A stretch of 64,000 bases of DNA from Clostridiaceae bacterium M8S5 (GCA_029227815.1 CP118523.1:682001-746000); one strand, 5' to 3'. Positions 1 through 8,945 are shown, counted from the first letter of the stretch. Made by a program: numbers and translations. The notes: generated from the sequence alone by a model not told the origin.

Positions 1-846
1 GGAGAAAACTATGGTATAGCTAGTTGCTATAATGGTCTTAATATTAGTGGAGGTAGCTATACACTGACAAGACTAAATCTAGCAAGTTTGGCTAAAAAAG
101 CGACAAGCGTAGAAGATTTTCTTGAAAAACATTTACCAAAAGCAGTAAACAGTATGTGTGGTTACATGGATGAAAGAGTTAGATATCTAGTAGAGGAAAG
201 TGGATACTTTGAGTCTACATTTTTAGTTAGAGAGAATTTTATTAATAGAGAAGAATATACGGCTATGTTTGGTATGGTTGGTCTTGCAGAGTGTGTAAAT
301 ACACTATTGAAAGTGACAGATATAAAAGAGAAATTTGGACATAGTGAAAAAGCATCAGAACTTGGACTTAAAGTAATAGAAAAATTAGAAAAAGAAGTAA
401 ACAATCATCACAATAAATATTGCAAAAATGGCAAATTTCTTTTACATGCACAAGTAGGTATAGATACAGACTTTGGTATATCACCAGGATGTAGAATCCC
501 AATAGGTGATGAGCCAGAGTTATTTGAACAAATAAACGTTGAAGCACCTTTTCACAAGTATTTTCCATCTGGAATAGGTAATATATATGCATTTGATAGT
601 ACAGTCAAAGATAATACTCAATATGTACTCGATATTATGAAAGGTGCGTTTAACAAAGGTATGAGATATTTCTCGGTTTATAGCTCAGATTGTGATGTAG
701 TAAGAATAACAGGTTATTTAGTTAAGAGATCAGAAATAGAGAAGTTATCAAGAGGTGAGCAGGTACTAAGAGATACCGTTGTGTTAGGAAAAGGGTCAGT
801 AGAAAATCAAAAAGTTTTAGATAGAAAGCTGAGAAGCGATGAGTAA
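1..846 (+). CDS. yjjI: YjjI-family glycyl radical enzyme, C-terminal part (5' truncated by window)
   Basis: The reading frame is open from base 1, so the gene begins upstream of the window; 281 C-terminal residues are present. The C-terminus carries a glycyl-radical loop, R-I-T-G-Y-L, with the radical glycine at codon 712-714, followed by a short basic tail. Asn/Gly-rich text at the window start (NYGIASCYNG) and overall style match the YjjI family (about 500 residues), a glycyl radical enzyme of unknown substrate. The next gene overlaps it by 8 bases and encodes the matching YjjW-type activase, which supports the assignment. The internal TTG at 88 is not the true start. The substrate is unknown for the family and cannot be read here. 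Confidence 0.85.
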   Translation, partial: GENYGIASCYNGLNISGGSYTLTRLNLASLAKKATSVEDFLEKHLPKAVNSMCGYMDERVRYLVEESGYFESTFLVRENFINREEYTAMFGMVGLAECVNTLLKVTDIKEKFGHSEKASELGLKVIEKLEKEVNNHHNKYCKNGKFLLHAQVGIDTDFGISPGCRIPIGDEPELFEQINVEAPFHKYFPSGIGNIYAFDSTVKDNTQYVLDIMKGAFNKGMRYFSVYSSDCDVVRITGYLVKRSEIEKLSRGEQVLRDTVVLGKGSVENQKVLDRKLRSDE

Positions 847-1669
847 AGCACCAGTTAACAAAATGATACCATTTAGTAGTGTGGATGGTCCAGGAAATAG
901 ATTTGCACTTTTTTTGCAGGGATGTAACTTTGATTGTCTATATTGTCATAATCCAGAGACTATAAATATGTGTACAGGATGTTTAAGATGTGTTTCGCAG
1001 TGTGAATACGGAGCGCTAAAGGTTATAAATAGAAAGATTGTATATGATAAGAATAATTGTACTCAGTGCGGAAAATGTGTGATTAATTGCAATAGAAATA
1101 GTGATCCAAGGGTTAGATTTTATTCAGAGTTAGAAATAATAGAAGAAATAAAGAAAGTAAAAGATTTTATATCTGGAGTTACTGTATCAGGTGGAGAGTG
1201 TACATTGCATATAGAGTTTTTAACAGAGCTAGGCAAGAAAGTTAGAGAATTAGGACTCACATTTTATATAGATACAAATGGCTCTATTCCGCTATGGGAA
1301 CAAGAGCTTATGAATATAGTTGATAAAGTCATGCTTGACATAAAATCATTTGACAATAATCAACATATAAAATTAACTGGGGTAGATAATAGCGTAGTGT
1401 TAAAGAATTTTAAATTCCTATTACAAAAAAATAAAATTTATGAAGTTAGAACAGTTATAGTACCTGATATATTAGATAATAAAGCTACAGTAAATAAGGT
1501 AAGTAAGATTTTAGCTGGACATGAAAATGTCAGATATAAACTTATAAAGTACAGGCAGATGGGAGTAAGAAAGGAAAAGCTGAATAGCTATACACCGTCT
1601 ACTCGGGATATGAATGAATTAGCCGAAATTGCTAAGAAAAATGGTTGTATGAATATAATAATAACATGA
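839..1669 (+). CDS. yjjW: YjjW-family glycyl radical enzyme activase (radical SAM)
   Basis: A 276-residue radical SAM activase that would install the glycyl radical on the upstream YjjI partner. The radical SAM cluster motif C-N-F-D-C-L-Y-C lies near residues 29-36. It is followed by an inserted two-cluster ferredoxin module (CTGCLRC...C and CTQCGKC...C), typical of activases other than PflA. The SGGE motif for SAM binding is present (VSGGECTLH). The start overlaps the end of yjjI by 8 bases, indicating translational coupling. A candidate terminator follows at 1700-1742. Confidence 0.88.
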   Translation: MSKAPVNKMIPFSSVDGPGNRFALFLQGCNFDCLYCHNPETINMCTGCLRCVSQCEYGALKVINRKIVYDKNNCTQCGKCVINCNRNSDPRVRFYSELEIIEEIKKVKDFISGVTVSGGECTLHIEFLTELGKKVRELGLTFYIDTNGSIPLWEQELMNIVDKVMLDIKSFDNNQHIKLTGVDNSVVLKNFKFLLQKNKIYEVRTVIVPDILDNKATVNKVSKILAGHENVRYKLIKYRQMGVRKEKLNSYTPSTRDMNELAEIAKKNGCMNIIIT

Positions 1670-1699
1670 TTACACATATAACTAGAAAAGAACCATATA

Positions 1700-1742
1700 G
1701 GGGCTGTCTTAAGGAGTATTCTTAAAGGTAGCTCTTTTTATT
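1700..1742 (+). terminator. Probable rho-independent terminator after yjjW
   Basis: GGGCT at the left base pairs with AGCTC at the right base. The inner arms are imperfect and a run TTTTTATT follows. It closes the yjjI-yjjW unit. Confidence 0.5.
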
Positions 1743-1814
1743 AAATTAAAAGAGGGATTAGTATAAAAAATGAAGAATAATATAACATAGTAAGCTACGA
1801 GAGGGAGAGGGAAA

Positions 1815-3587
1815 ATGCAAGCAATTAAAGGCATTAAAATGAGAGTTTTTATCATGTCTATAATGTTTTTGCTTTTAATATTAGCAATAGTTACTAGGCT
1901 TGGTTATTTACAACTTATCAAGGGAGAATCTTTAAAAGTGATGGCAACAACACAATTAACAAAAGATATAAAAATAGTCCCTAAGAGAGGTATAATATAT
2001 GACAGAAACAAAAAGATATTAGCGACAACAAAGAGATTTTATGACATAGGATACAGCAAAACTGATAATTTGAAAGAAGATAAAATACAGGAGTATGCTA
2101 AGAAGTTATCAAGTATACTTAAATTAGAAGAAGAAGATGTAATAAATATGCTTAAAACAGATAAAAGGTGGGTATCAATAAAAAAATGGGTGGAAAAAAA
2201 ACAAGTAGATCTTCTAGCAAAAGAAAATATTAGAGGATTGACAGTAGATGAGAAGTACAAAAGATTTTATCCAGGTAATAATTTTGCAGCTTGTATACTT
2301 GGAAATACGAACGGAGATAACTATGGCGAATATGGCATAGAGAGATCCGCTCAGGATTACTTAGGAGGAATATCTGGAAGAAGTATAAAGATAACAGATA
2401 GAAGAGGAAACCAACTACCTTACGGAGACACAAAGCTTTTTGATCCTCAAGAAGGTGAAAATGTTGTATTAACAATAGATGAAAGAATACAGCATATAGC
2501 AGAAAAAGCCGCCATGGAAGCATTAGTTACTAATAAAGCAAAAAAGGTATCAATTACAATAATGGATCCAAACAATGGAAAGGTACTAGCTATGGCAAAC
2601 AAGCCAGATTATAATCCAAACAATAAACGTGAGATAGCTTATGATATGGACAAGCCATGGGTAAAGTTAAGTCAGGAAAGAATTAGTCAAATAAATAATG
2701 CGGAAAATAAAGTACAATCGCTATACAAAATGTGGAAAAACTATTCTATATCTGGAATACATGAACCAGGATCAGTATTTAAACTTATTACATGGGCAAG
2801 TGCTATAGAAGAAAATGTTGTAGAAAAGGGCGAAACATTTGTATGTGATGGTTTTATTAAACAGGTAAAGGGCAATATTAAATGTTGGAGATACTATGAT
2901 CCACATGGAGTACAAACACTAATGGAAGGCTTTGCAAACTCTTGTAATGAAGTATCTACAGTACTTGCATTGAAGCTAAAAAAAGAGAGATTATGTAAAT
3001 ATATATCTGCATTTGGATTTGGCAAAAAGACGAATATTGATTTGCCAGGAGAAGAAAAAGGTCTTATTCAAGGTGTAAAAGGGATAAATGATGTAGAACT
3101 TACAACTATGTCTTTTGGTCAAGGTTTAAGTGTGACACCCATTCAAATGTTAAATGCATTTTGTGCTGTAGTAAATGGTGGAAATTTAATGAAGCCAGCA
3201 GTAATAGAAAGAGTAGAAAATAGTGATGAAGAGGCTACATATACATTTAAGCCAGAGGTAGTAAAAAAGGTTATTTCAAAAGAAACATCAGATAAGATGA
3301 GAGAATTTTTAAGATATACAGTAGAAGAAGGAACAGGTAAAAAGGCTTATGTGCAGGGTTACGATGTTGGAGGTAAAACAGGTACTGCTCAAAAGTTTGT
3401 TAATGGTAAATATGGTAATGGATATTATATTGGTTCATTTATAGGGGTGGCACCAACAGAAAACCCACAAATAGCTATATTAGTAATAATAGATGAACCT
3501 CAAGCTGATGATTATCATGGAGGAACTATAGCAGCTCCAGTAACTGCTAATGTAATAGAAAAAGTTATGAATTATCTTAACAAATAG
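1815..3587 (+). CDS. Class B penicillin-binding protein (SpoVD/PBP2-like transpeptidase)
   Basis: 590 residues. An N-terminal membrane anchor (about residues 9-30) is followed by a PBP dimerisation domain (KRGIIYDRN motif, about 58-66) and a transpeptidase domain. The three penicillin-binding motifs are S320-V-F-K323, S376-C-N378 and K521-T-G523. It would cross-link peptidoglycan outside the membrane. The protein resembles SpoVD, which makes spore cortex peptidoglycan, but it ends at the transpeptidase domain without the PASTA domain SpoVD usually has, so a role in vegetative or septal wall synthesis is also possible. It stands alone rather than in a division and cell wall cluster. RBS is GGGAGAGGG before ATG 1815; an alternative start is ATG 1839. 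Confidence 0.85.
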   Translation: MQAIKGIKMRVFIMSIMFLLLILAIVTRLGYLQLIKGESLKVMATTQLTKDIKIVPKRGIIYDRNKKILATTKRFYDIGYSKTDNLKEDKIQEYAKKLSSILKLEEEDVINMLKTDKRWVSIKKWVEKKQVDLLAKENIRGLTVDEKYKRFYPGNNFAACILGNTNGDNYGEYGIERSAQDYLGGISGRSIKITDRRGNQLPYGDTKLFDPQEGENVVLTIDERIQHIAEKAAMEALVTNKAKKVSITIMDPNNGKVLAMANKPDYNPNNKREIAYDMDKPWVKLSQERISQINNAENKVQSLYKMWKNYSISGIHEPGSVFKLITWASAIEENVVEKGETFVCDGFIKQVKGNIKCWRYYDPHGVQTLMEGFANSCNEVSTVLALKLKKERLCKYISAFGFGKKTNIDLPGEEKGLIQGVKGINDVELTTMSFGQGLSVTPIQMLNAFCAVVNGGNLMKPAVIERVENSDEEATYTFKPEVVKKVISKETSDKMREFLRYTVEEGTGKKAYVQGYDVGGKTGTAQKFVNGKYGNGYYIGSFIGVAPTENPQIAILVIIDEPQADDYHGGTIAAPVTANVIEKVMNYLNK

Positions 3588-3961
3588 TAGTATCTATTTA
3601 TATGTATTTTACCTTGTAGCAAAGAATAAATAACACAACATAGACAAAATTTATAAGTATTTTTAAGTTTGAAGATCAAAAAAAGTGCATTAATCTTATT
3701 TGATACACATACGAATAATAATATCAAATAAAATAGATTAATATAACAATGCCATAAGACAGTCATTAGAAGAAATATTAGAAATAGTTACAGAAAAATT
3801 ATAAAATTTACACATAGCTATAATATGGCGGACCAAGTAAATGATTACAGAGTTGGTATAATTATATAACAATGGCTAGCAAAGATATATGTTAAGCAAA
3901 TATATTATAAAAGTTAAAGTAATCAGTGGTAAGCCAAATAATATAATAAGGAGTTGTTGTA
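3588..3961. other. Gene-free intergenic region
   Basis: 374 bases of AT-rich sequence between the PBP gene and the lipoprotein gene. No convincing ORF with an RBS, repeat or strong hairpin was found. The ribosome site AAGGAG for the next gene lies at its right end. Confidence 0.5.
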
Positions 3962-4588
3962 ATGAAAAAAATTATAGTCATTTTAGTTACTGCATTACTT
4001 ATACTGTCATTGATTGGATGTACAGGTGATACTAACAAAGAACAAACAGGTAAAGAAGCGAACAATACAAACAAAGAGCAAGACGTTAACGATAAAAAAG
4101 ATAGTGATAAAGAAGAGCAAAAAGATAAAGCTAAAAACCCTATTGCAGGGATAACTATTCCAGATTTCAAAACAACAGATTTAGATGGAAAAGAGATTAC
4201 AAATGAGATATTTAAAGACAGCAAAATTACAATGATAAATGTTTGGGGTACATTCTGCCCACCATGTATTGAAGAAATGCCTGATCTTCAAAAACTATAC
4301 GATTATAGTCAGAAAAAAGATATAAATATAATAGGAATAGTAGCAGATGTTAAAAAAGATGAAAACACCGATAAAGCAAAAGAAATAGTAAAAGAAGCAG
4401 GAGTAAAGTATACTAATATATTAGTGGAAGAAGTGTTAATGAATAAAGTTTTAAAAGATTTTCAATACGTGCCTACATCAATATTTGTAGATGCAAAAGG
4501 AAAAGTCCTAGATACATTTAAAGTAGGAAGCGCAACTTATGAAGAATACAAGGTTATTATAGATAAATTAGCGGAGAGTATAAAATAA
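3962..4588 (+). CDS. TlpA/ResA-like thiol-disulfide oxidoreductase lipoprotein
   Basis: 208 residues. A lipoprotein signal peptide with lipobox L-I-G-C (acylated Cys near residue 20) is followed by a charged Asn/Lys/Asp-rich linker and a thioredoxin-fold domain. The active site reads W-G-T-F-C-P-P-C, a CPPC motif in the usual TlpA/ResA position, and a later cis-proline region (VPTSIF) fits. It should act on the outer face of the membrane, reducing or oxidising thiols. The next two genes follow directly: a CxxC microprotein and a membrane-bound [4Fe-4S] protein. That makes an electron-transfer or thiol redox unit likely (inference). RBS is AAGGAG before ATG 3962. Confidence 0.9.
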   Translation: MKKIIVILVTALLILSLIGCTGDTNKEQTGKEANNTNKEQDVNDKKDSDKEEQKDKAKNPIAGITIPDFKTTDLDGKEITNEIFKDSKITMINVWGTFCPPCIEEMPDLQKLYDYSQKKDINIIGIVADVKKDENTDKAKEIVKEAGVKYTNILVEEVLMNKVLKDFQYVPTSIFVDAKGKVLDTFKVGSATYEEYKVIIDKLAESIK

Positions 4589-4589
4589 A

Positions 4590-4721
4590 ATGAAAAACAC
4601 TAGAAATATACTCATAATAATTGGGATAGCTTTTATGGTTTTAGGTGTCTTTAGAGGTGAAGTAAGTACAGTTTTCATAAAATCAATAAATATATGTTTG
4701 GAGTGTATAGGTATTGGCTAA
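4590..4721 (+). CDS. CD1871A-type CxxC microprotein (43 aa)
   Basis: A small gene of 43 residues that starts one base after the lipoprotein stop codon. It has one hydrophobic segment (about residues 7-21), then R-G-E-V, and ends with C-L-E-C-I-G-I-G. This matches my recollection of the CD1871A-family CxxC motif proteins found beside TlpA-like and NapH-like genes in clostridia. The C-terminal CxxC could relay electrons or thiol equivalents between the lipoprotein thioredoxin and the ferredoxin-type membrane protein, but the function is not established. Its stop overlaps the TTG start of the next gene by 8 bases. Confidence 0.8.
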   Translation: MKNTRNILIIIGIAFMVLGVFRGEVSTVFIKSINICLECIGIG

Positions 4722-5550
4722 ATTTAACAGAACGATTGTACAAGTGATTAGTGCTATCATTACAAATTCCAATTTTAAAGGTTTTTACGAGGGGAAAATA
4801 TATCAAGGCTTTTTAAAAAAGGGCTGTGTTCCTGGGCTTAATTGTTATTCATGCCCAGGAGCCGTAGGCTCATGTCCAATAGGCTCATTACAAGCAGTAC
4901 TTGGTAGCATGAAATATAAAATGAGTTTTTATATATTTGGTTTTTTGATATTTATTGGAGCTATATTAGGGAGATTTGTGTGTGGATGGTTATGCCCATT
5001 TGGGTTAATACAAGATTTACTCAACAAGATACCGTCACCCAAAATGAAGCTACCAGCAAAGCTTAGATATGTTAAATATGTTATTTTATTAGTATTTGTA
5101 ATAATCTTGCCAGTATTTTTTGTGAATCGAGTAGGGATGGGAGACCCAGCATTTTGTAAATACATATGTCCAGCAGGAACATTAGAAGCTGGATTGCCTT
5201 TAGTATATACAAACCCAGTCTTAAAGATGAGTATTGGAACATTATATTATTGGAAAATAGGATTACTAGTAGTTACAATTATAGCAAGTATAATAATCTT
5301 CAGACCATTTTGTAGAGTTATATGTCCATTAGGTGCAATATATGGTTTGTTTAATCCTTTAAGTATGTATAGATACAGAATAGATGGAGATAAATGCACA
5401 AATTGCTCAAAATGTTATAGAGTTTGTAAGATGGATATCAAAACGCATGAGACGCCAAATAGCAAAGAGTGCATAAGGTGTGGAGATTGTATTAAAGCAT
5501 GTCCAAGTGATGCTATTAAATTAGATAAATTTAAGAAAAAAAGACATTAG
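4714..5550 (+). CDS. Membrane-bound 4Fe-4S binding protein (NapH/MauN-type)
   Basis: 278 residues with about four or five membrane segments. It has repeated CGWLCPFG- and CRVICPLG-type motifs on the membrane core, extra Cys pairs (CYSCPGAVGSCP, KYICPAG), and two C-terminal ferredoxin clusters (CTNCSKCYRVCK and CIRCGDCIKACP). This is the NapH/RdxA/MauN layout for carrying electrons across or along the membrane. It probably starts at TTG 4714, overlapping the CxxC microprotein. With the TlpA-like lipoprotein it forms a three-gene redox unit closed by a terminator at 5550. Confidence 0.88.
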   Translation: MAKFNRTIVQVISAIITNSNFKGFYEGKIYQGFLKKGCVPGLNCYSCPGAVGSCPIGSLQAVLGSMKYKMSFYIFGFLIFIGAILGRFVCGWLCPFGLIQDLLNKIPSPKMKLPAKLRYVKYVILLVFVIILPVFFVNRVGMGDPAFCKYICPAGTLEAGLPLVYTNPVLKMSIGTLYYWKIGLLVVTIIASIIIFRPFCRVICPLGAIYGLFNPLSMYRYRIDGDKCTNCSKCYRVCKMDIKTHETPNSKECIRCGDCIKACPSDAIKLDKFKKKRH

Positions 5551-5573
5551 AAGCTATGATAGCTTCTTTTTTT
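5550..5573 (+). terminator. Rho-independent terminator
   Basis: Perfect hairpin GAAGCTA-TGA-TAGCTTC followed by seven T. It ends the redox operon. Confidence 0.9.
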
Positions 5574-5665
5574 GTTCAAACTTTTATGCAAACATTTGAA
5601 AAAAAATAACTAAAATGATAAAATAAAGTTACTACTTAACAAAATTAAACAAAAGAGGTGGAAAT

Positions 5666-6682
5666 ATGAAGAAACAGTTAGCATCGGGAGGAATTATAGG
5701 AATAGGAGTGTACATACCAGATGAAGTTAGAACAAATGAATATTGGGATAATATCAAAATAGCTAATTTGCCCAATGATAAAGCAATGAAATTTGAAGGA
5801 ATAGAAAGTAGAAGAGTTTTCCCAGAAGATTTATTACCTTCAGATATAGAAGCTATAGCAGGAGAAAACGCAATAAAGGATTCAGGATTGTCAAAAGACG
5901 ATATTGATTTAGTTCTAGTTCATTCAATGTTACAGGATGAATTAGTTCCAGGGAATGCAAGTCTTGTGCAACACAAATTGGGACTAAAAAATGCGGGTGC
6001 ATGGAATATTGATACGTGTTGTTCGAGCTTTGTTACTATGATTACACTTGCATCAAATCTGATAGCAATGAAAGAGTTTAAAAATATACTTATTGTTACA
6101 TCGGTAATACATTCAAAACTAATGGATTATTCAGACTATCTATCACCGTATGCTGGAGATGGTGCAGGGGCAGTAATAGTTGGACAAGTTCCTGATAATA
6201 GAGGCTACATAGCATCAAGTTGTAATTCACATGGATATTACCACGATGCATTTACAGTTAAAGAGAGAATGCCACATAACGATAAAATAAGAGTACATTA
6301 TAAACAATCACCAAGTTTACCACTTATGACAACCAACTTTAAAAAGATGAGAGAAGTAGGTAGATCATCAGTTGAAGACATGAAAATAATTTGTGAGCTG
6401 GCGCTAGAAAAAGCAGAGGTGAAAGGACCAGATATAGATTTATTTTTATCTCATCAACCTTGCCATTGGGCGCATGATGCTTGGAGAGAAGCCATAGATG
6501 TAAGAGAAGGCAAATCACATCAAACTTTCACAAAGTATGGTAATATGGCTTCAGCATGTATACCAATAAACTTATATGAAGCTCGAGAAGAGGGCAAATT
6601 AAAAGATGGAGATAACGTATTAATTACATCATCAGGAGCAGGAGTTAATCATATTGCTGCTGTCCTTAAATGGCATTGCTAG
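5666..6682 (+). CDS. 3-oxoacyl-ACP synthase III family protein
   Basis: 338 residues with the thiolase fold of FabH-like KAS III enzymes. The catalytic Cys lies in D-T-C-C-S-S-F, a His in S-H-Q-P-C-H and an Asn in Y-G-N-M-A-S-A. FabH itself usually has HQAN and GNTSAAS-type motifs, so this is a divergent family member and its acyl substrate cannot be assigned. It is not in a fatty-acid operon. The next gene (STAS-like) starts 17 bases after its stop codon and may be cotranscribed. RBS is AGAGGTGG before ATG 5666. Confidence 0.85.
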   Translation: MKKQLASGGIIGIGVYIPDEVRTNEYWDNIKIANLPNDKAMKFEGIESRRVFPEDLLPSDIEAIAGENAIKDSGLSKDDIDLVLVHSMLQDELVPGNASLVQHKLGLKNAGAWNIDTCCSSFVTMITLASNLIAMKEFKNILIVTSVIHSKLMDYSDYLSPYAGDGAGAVIVGQVPDNRGYIASSCNSHGYYHDAFTVKERMPHNDKIRVHYKQSPSLPLMTTNFKKMREVGRSSVEDMKIICELALEKAEVKGPDIDLFLSHQPCHWAHDAWREAIDVREGKSHQTFTKYGNMASACIPINLYEAREEGKLKDGDNVLITSSGAGVNHIAAVLKWHC

Positions 6683-6698
6683 AAATGAGGGAATATAT

Positions 6699-7052
6699 TT
6701 GTATGATATAAGTATTGATAAAAGAAAAAACAGATTATTAATAAAAATAATAGGGGAACTAAAAAAAGAGAATTTAAAAAATTATAATACCGATGTGAAG
6801 ATAGCTATAGATAAACTGAAAGAGCATTTTACAGTTTTAGCAGATCTAAAAGATGCTGATATATCAGTTTTAGAAGATTATCATAGTTTTAAACAAATAA
6901 GAGAATATGGACAAATAAAAGGTATAAAAGCTTCGGTTGTTGTATTAGATAAACTTAAAACAGACTTCTTACAAAATAAAATGTCAGTCAAAAATAGAAA
7001 TATAGTTAATAGTAATAAACAAGCAGAAGATTTTCTTGATAATTTAAAATAA
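6699..7052 (+). CDS. STAS-like small cytosolic protein
   Basis: 117 residues if started at TTG 6699, which has GAGG eight bases upstream; longer in-frame starts would sit inside the preceding gene. The alternating hydrophobic beta/alpha pattern (LLIKIIGEL, FTVLADLKD, ASVVVLD) resembles STAS or SpoIIAA-like domains, which take part in protein-protein regulation. No phosphorylatable Ser motif is clear. The pairing with a KAS III-like gene suggests a shared job, but none is known to me. A terminator follows at 7070. Confidence 0.6.
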   Translation: MYDISIDKRKNRLLIKIIGELKKENLKNYNTDVKIAIDKLKEHFTVLADLKDADISVLEDYHSFKQIREYGQIKGIKASVVVLDKLKTDFLQNKMSVKNRNIVNSNKQAEDFLDNLK

Positions 7053-7069
7053 TAAAGAACAATACTAAA

Positions 7070-7098
7070 AATAGCTATCTGTAAGACAGATAGCTATT
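7070..7098 (+). terminator. Strong hairpin terminator
   Basis: Perfect 13-bp inverted repeat (AATAGCTATCTGT) with loop AAG. The downstream side is AT-rich rather than a clean T run. Confidence 0.7.
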
Positions 7099-7167
7099 AT
7101 AAATTTATAACACACTGAATAGAATATAATAACTGACTGTGACAAAATACATATAGGAGGTGTTTAT

Positions 7168-7899
7168 ATAAGAAAGAGATTACTAATTTTTTGCTTTATA
7201 TTAAGTATGATAGTTGTAATGCTTGGAGATAAAATCATAAAAAATGCTTTGATGAAATCATATAAAAGTACTGAACAATTTAATGTTGTATTAGATGAAA
7301 AAAAATTAGATAAGAAAAATTTAGGCATATTTATAGATATAGAAGCAAATAAGCTATATCTTATGGATAGAAAACAAAATATCCTGTTAAAGCAATATAC
7401 AGTTGCAACAGGAAAATATAAAACACCAACACCAATAGGTACATTTAGAATAATTCAGAAGAGTAGATGGGGCGAAGGCTTTGGAACAAGATGGATGAGG
7501 ATTAATGTCCCTTGGGGTCAATATGGTATTCATGGTACAAATAAACCTTATACAATAGGATATAATGCTTCTCATGGATGCGTGAGAATGAGGAATAAGG
7601 ATATAGAAGAATTATATGACATTGTAGCATATAATACACCAGTAGTATTGTTTAGAGGCATTTATGGTGCTTTTAGTAATGGTTTTAGAACAATAAAACA
7701 CGGAGATAGAGGATCAGATGTATTGGAAGTACAAAAAAGATTAAAGAGAAAAGGATATTATTTCGGTGCATTAGATGGAATATATGGAGATAGCTTAAAA
7801 AAATCACTACATAAATTTTTAGAAGATAAAAATGCGCCACAAACAGATTGGATTAATTACAATATATACAAAATGCTAGATATAAATATAGTAGATTAA
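7168..7899 (+). CDS. YkuD-type L,D-transpeptidase with C-terminal peptidoglycan-binding domain; probable AUA start
   Basis: 243 residues if translation starts at ATA 7168, seven bases after a perfect AGGAGG. The first ATG (7207) has no ribosome site and would cut off the basic-plus-hydrophobic segment (RKRLLIFCFILSMIVVML) that looks like a signal or anchor. The YkuD domain carries HGT...N-A-S-H-G-C-V-R-M with the catalytic Cys. A peptidoglycan-binding domain (GDRGSDVLEVQKRLKRKGYY) forms the C-terminal third. It would make 3-3 cross-links or attach proteins to the wall, outside the membrane. Function is certain at family level; the start codon is inferred from the RBS. Confidence 0.88.
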   Translation: MRKRLLIFCFILSMIVVMLGDKIIKNALMKSYKSTEQFNVVLDEKKLDKKNLGIFIDIEANKLYLMDRKQNILLKQYTVATGKYKTPTPIGTFRIIQKSRWGEGFGTRWMRINVPWGQYGIHGTNKPYTIGYNASHGCVRMRNKDIEELYDIVAYNTPVVLFRGIYGAFSNGFRTIKHGDRGSDVLEVQKRLKRKGYYFGALDGIYGDSLKKSLHKFLEDKNAPQTDWINYNIYKMLDINIVD

Positions 7900-7971
7900 G
7901 AATGGTTTAAACATTTATATTTTGGGTAAATATAAATATAAATAATATTATAACAGAGAGAGGAGATTAAA

Positions 7972-8478
7972 ATGGTAACGGAAAAATTACTCAATGAATT
8001 AAATGAACAGATTAACTATGAATTTGAATCTGCACACATATATTTAGCAATGGCAGCATATTGTGCTGATCAAGATTTGGAGGGTTTTGCTAATTTCTTT
8101 ATAGTGCAAGCAGAAGAAGAGCGATTCCATGCTATGAAGCTATATAATTTTGTAAATGAAATGGGAGGAAGAGTAGTACTAAGAGCATTAAAAGGACCAG
8201 AAAATAAGTTTGATTCAATACTAGATGTATTTAAAAAAGCATTAGATCATGAAAAATCAGTGACAAAAAGGATATATAACCTGATGGATATAGCAAATGG
8301 AGAAAGAGAACATGCAACAAGTAGTATGTTGAGATGGTTTATAGATGAACAAGTAGAAGAAGAAGCAACAATGACGAGTATAATTAAGAAACTCAGTAGG
8401 CTAAAAGACAACAGTCACGGTATATTTATGTTAGACACTCAGTTAGGCCAAAGAGTTTTCACACCACCTACTGCTTGA
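7972..8478 (+). CDS. ftnA: Ferritin (non-heme iron storage)
   Basis: 168 residues, the normal length for bacterial ferritin. Ferroxidase ligands are visible: E-x(6)-Y region (YEFESAHIYLAMAAY), the E-E-E-R-F-H helix and a later Glu/Gln set (DEQVEEEATMTSI). It oxidises and stores Fe(II) in a 24-mer shell in the cytoplasm. RBS is GAGAGGAG before ATG 7972. A strong terminator follows. The neighbourhood has other metal genes (YtaF, a DtxR-type regulator, Feo), so it is probably part of an iron and manganese group, though as its own transcript. Confidence 0.95.
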   Translation: MVTEKLLNELNEQINYEFESAHIYLAMAAYCADQDLEGFANFFIVQAEEERFHAMKLYNFVNEMGGRVVLRALKGPENKFDSILDVFKKALDHEKSVTKRIYNLMDIANGEREHATSSMLRWFIDEQVEEEATMTSIIKKLSRLKDNSHGIFMLDTQLGQRVFTPPTA

Positions 8479-8480
8479 CA

Positions 8481-8518
8481 AAAAACAAAGATAGGTGATT
8501 TCACCTATCTTTGTTTTT
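8481..8518 (+). terminator. Rho-independent terminator after ferritin
   Basis: Perfect hairpin with 18-base arms around AACAAAGATAGGTGA, a TT loop and a T-rich 3' side. It may serve both strands. Confidence 0.9.
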
Positions 8519-8571
8519 ATAGTTAGGATATTACTATCCTAAGATACTCATAAAAGACTTAAAGCCCTGAA

Positions 8572-8787
8572 TTATTTACCGCTTAAACTTCTTTGAGCTT
8601 GCTCAACTAATCTTTTAGTAATGTATCCACCTACATAACCATTTTCTCTAGCAGTTAAATTTCCCTTATCCATTGAGTCATAGTTTGTTAATCCTAGTTC
8701 GCTAGCTATTTCATTTTTCATTTGGTTTAATGCTTGACGAGCTTCTGGAACAACGATACCATTTCTTCCTGAACCATTATAAGTCAT
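8572..8787 (-). CDS. Alpha/beta-type small acid-soluble spore protein
   Basis: 71 residues from ATG 8787, preceded by AAAGGAGAC; an upstream in-frame start would run through this ribosome site. The SASP signature is complete: the germination protease site E-I-A-S-E-L-G and the DNA-binding block with R-E-N-G-Y-V-G-G and K-R-L-V-E-Q-A. It coats and protects spore DNA from UV and heat and is degraded at germination. Expression should come from a forespore sigma factor (G), although I did not identify the promoter with confidence. Confidence 0.95.
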   Translation of the reverse strand: MTYNGSGRNGIVVPEARQALNQMKNEIASELGLTNYDSMDKGNLTARENGYVGGYITKRLVEQAQRSLSGK

Positions 8788-8945
8788 GTTTAAGTCTCCT
8801 TTCAAGTTTTTTTTATTTGTGTTACGTTAATATTATGTGAATTATGCAAAAAGATAAACCAAGTAATATTATCTACTACTTGGTTTACATAGAAATGAAA
8901 ACAGTTTATAAAAAAAATAAAATATTTATGATAAATTGAAATTTT

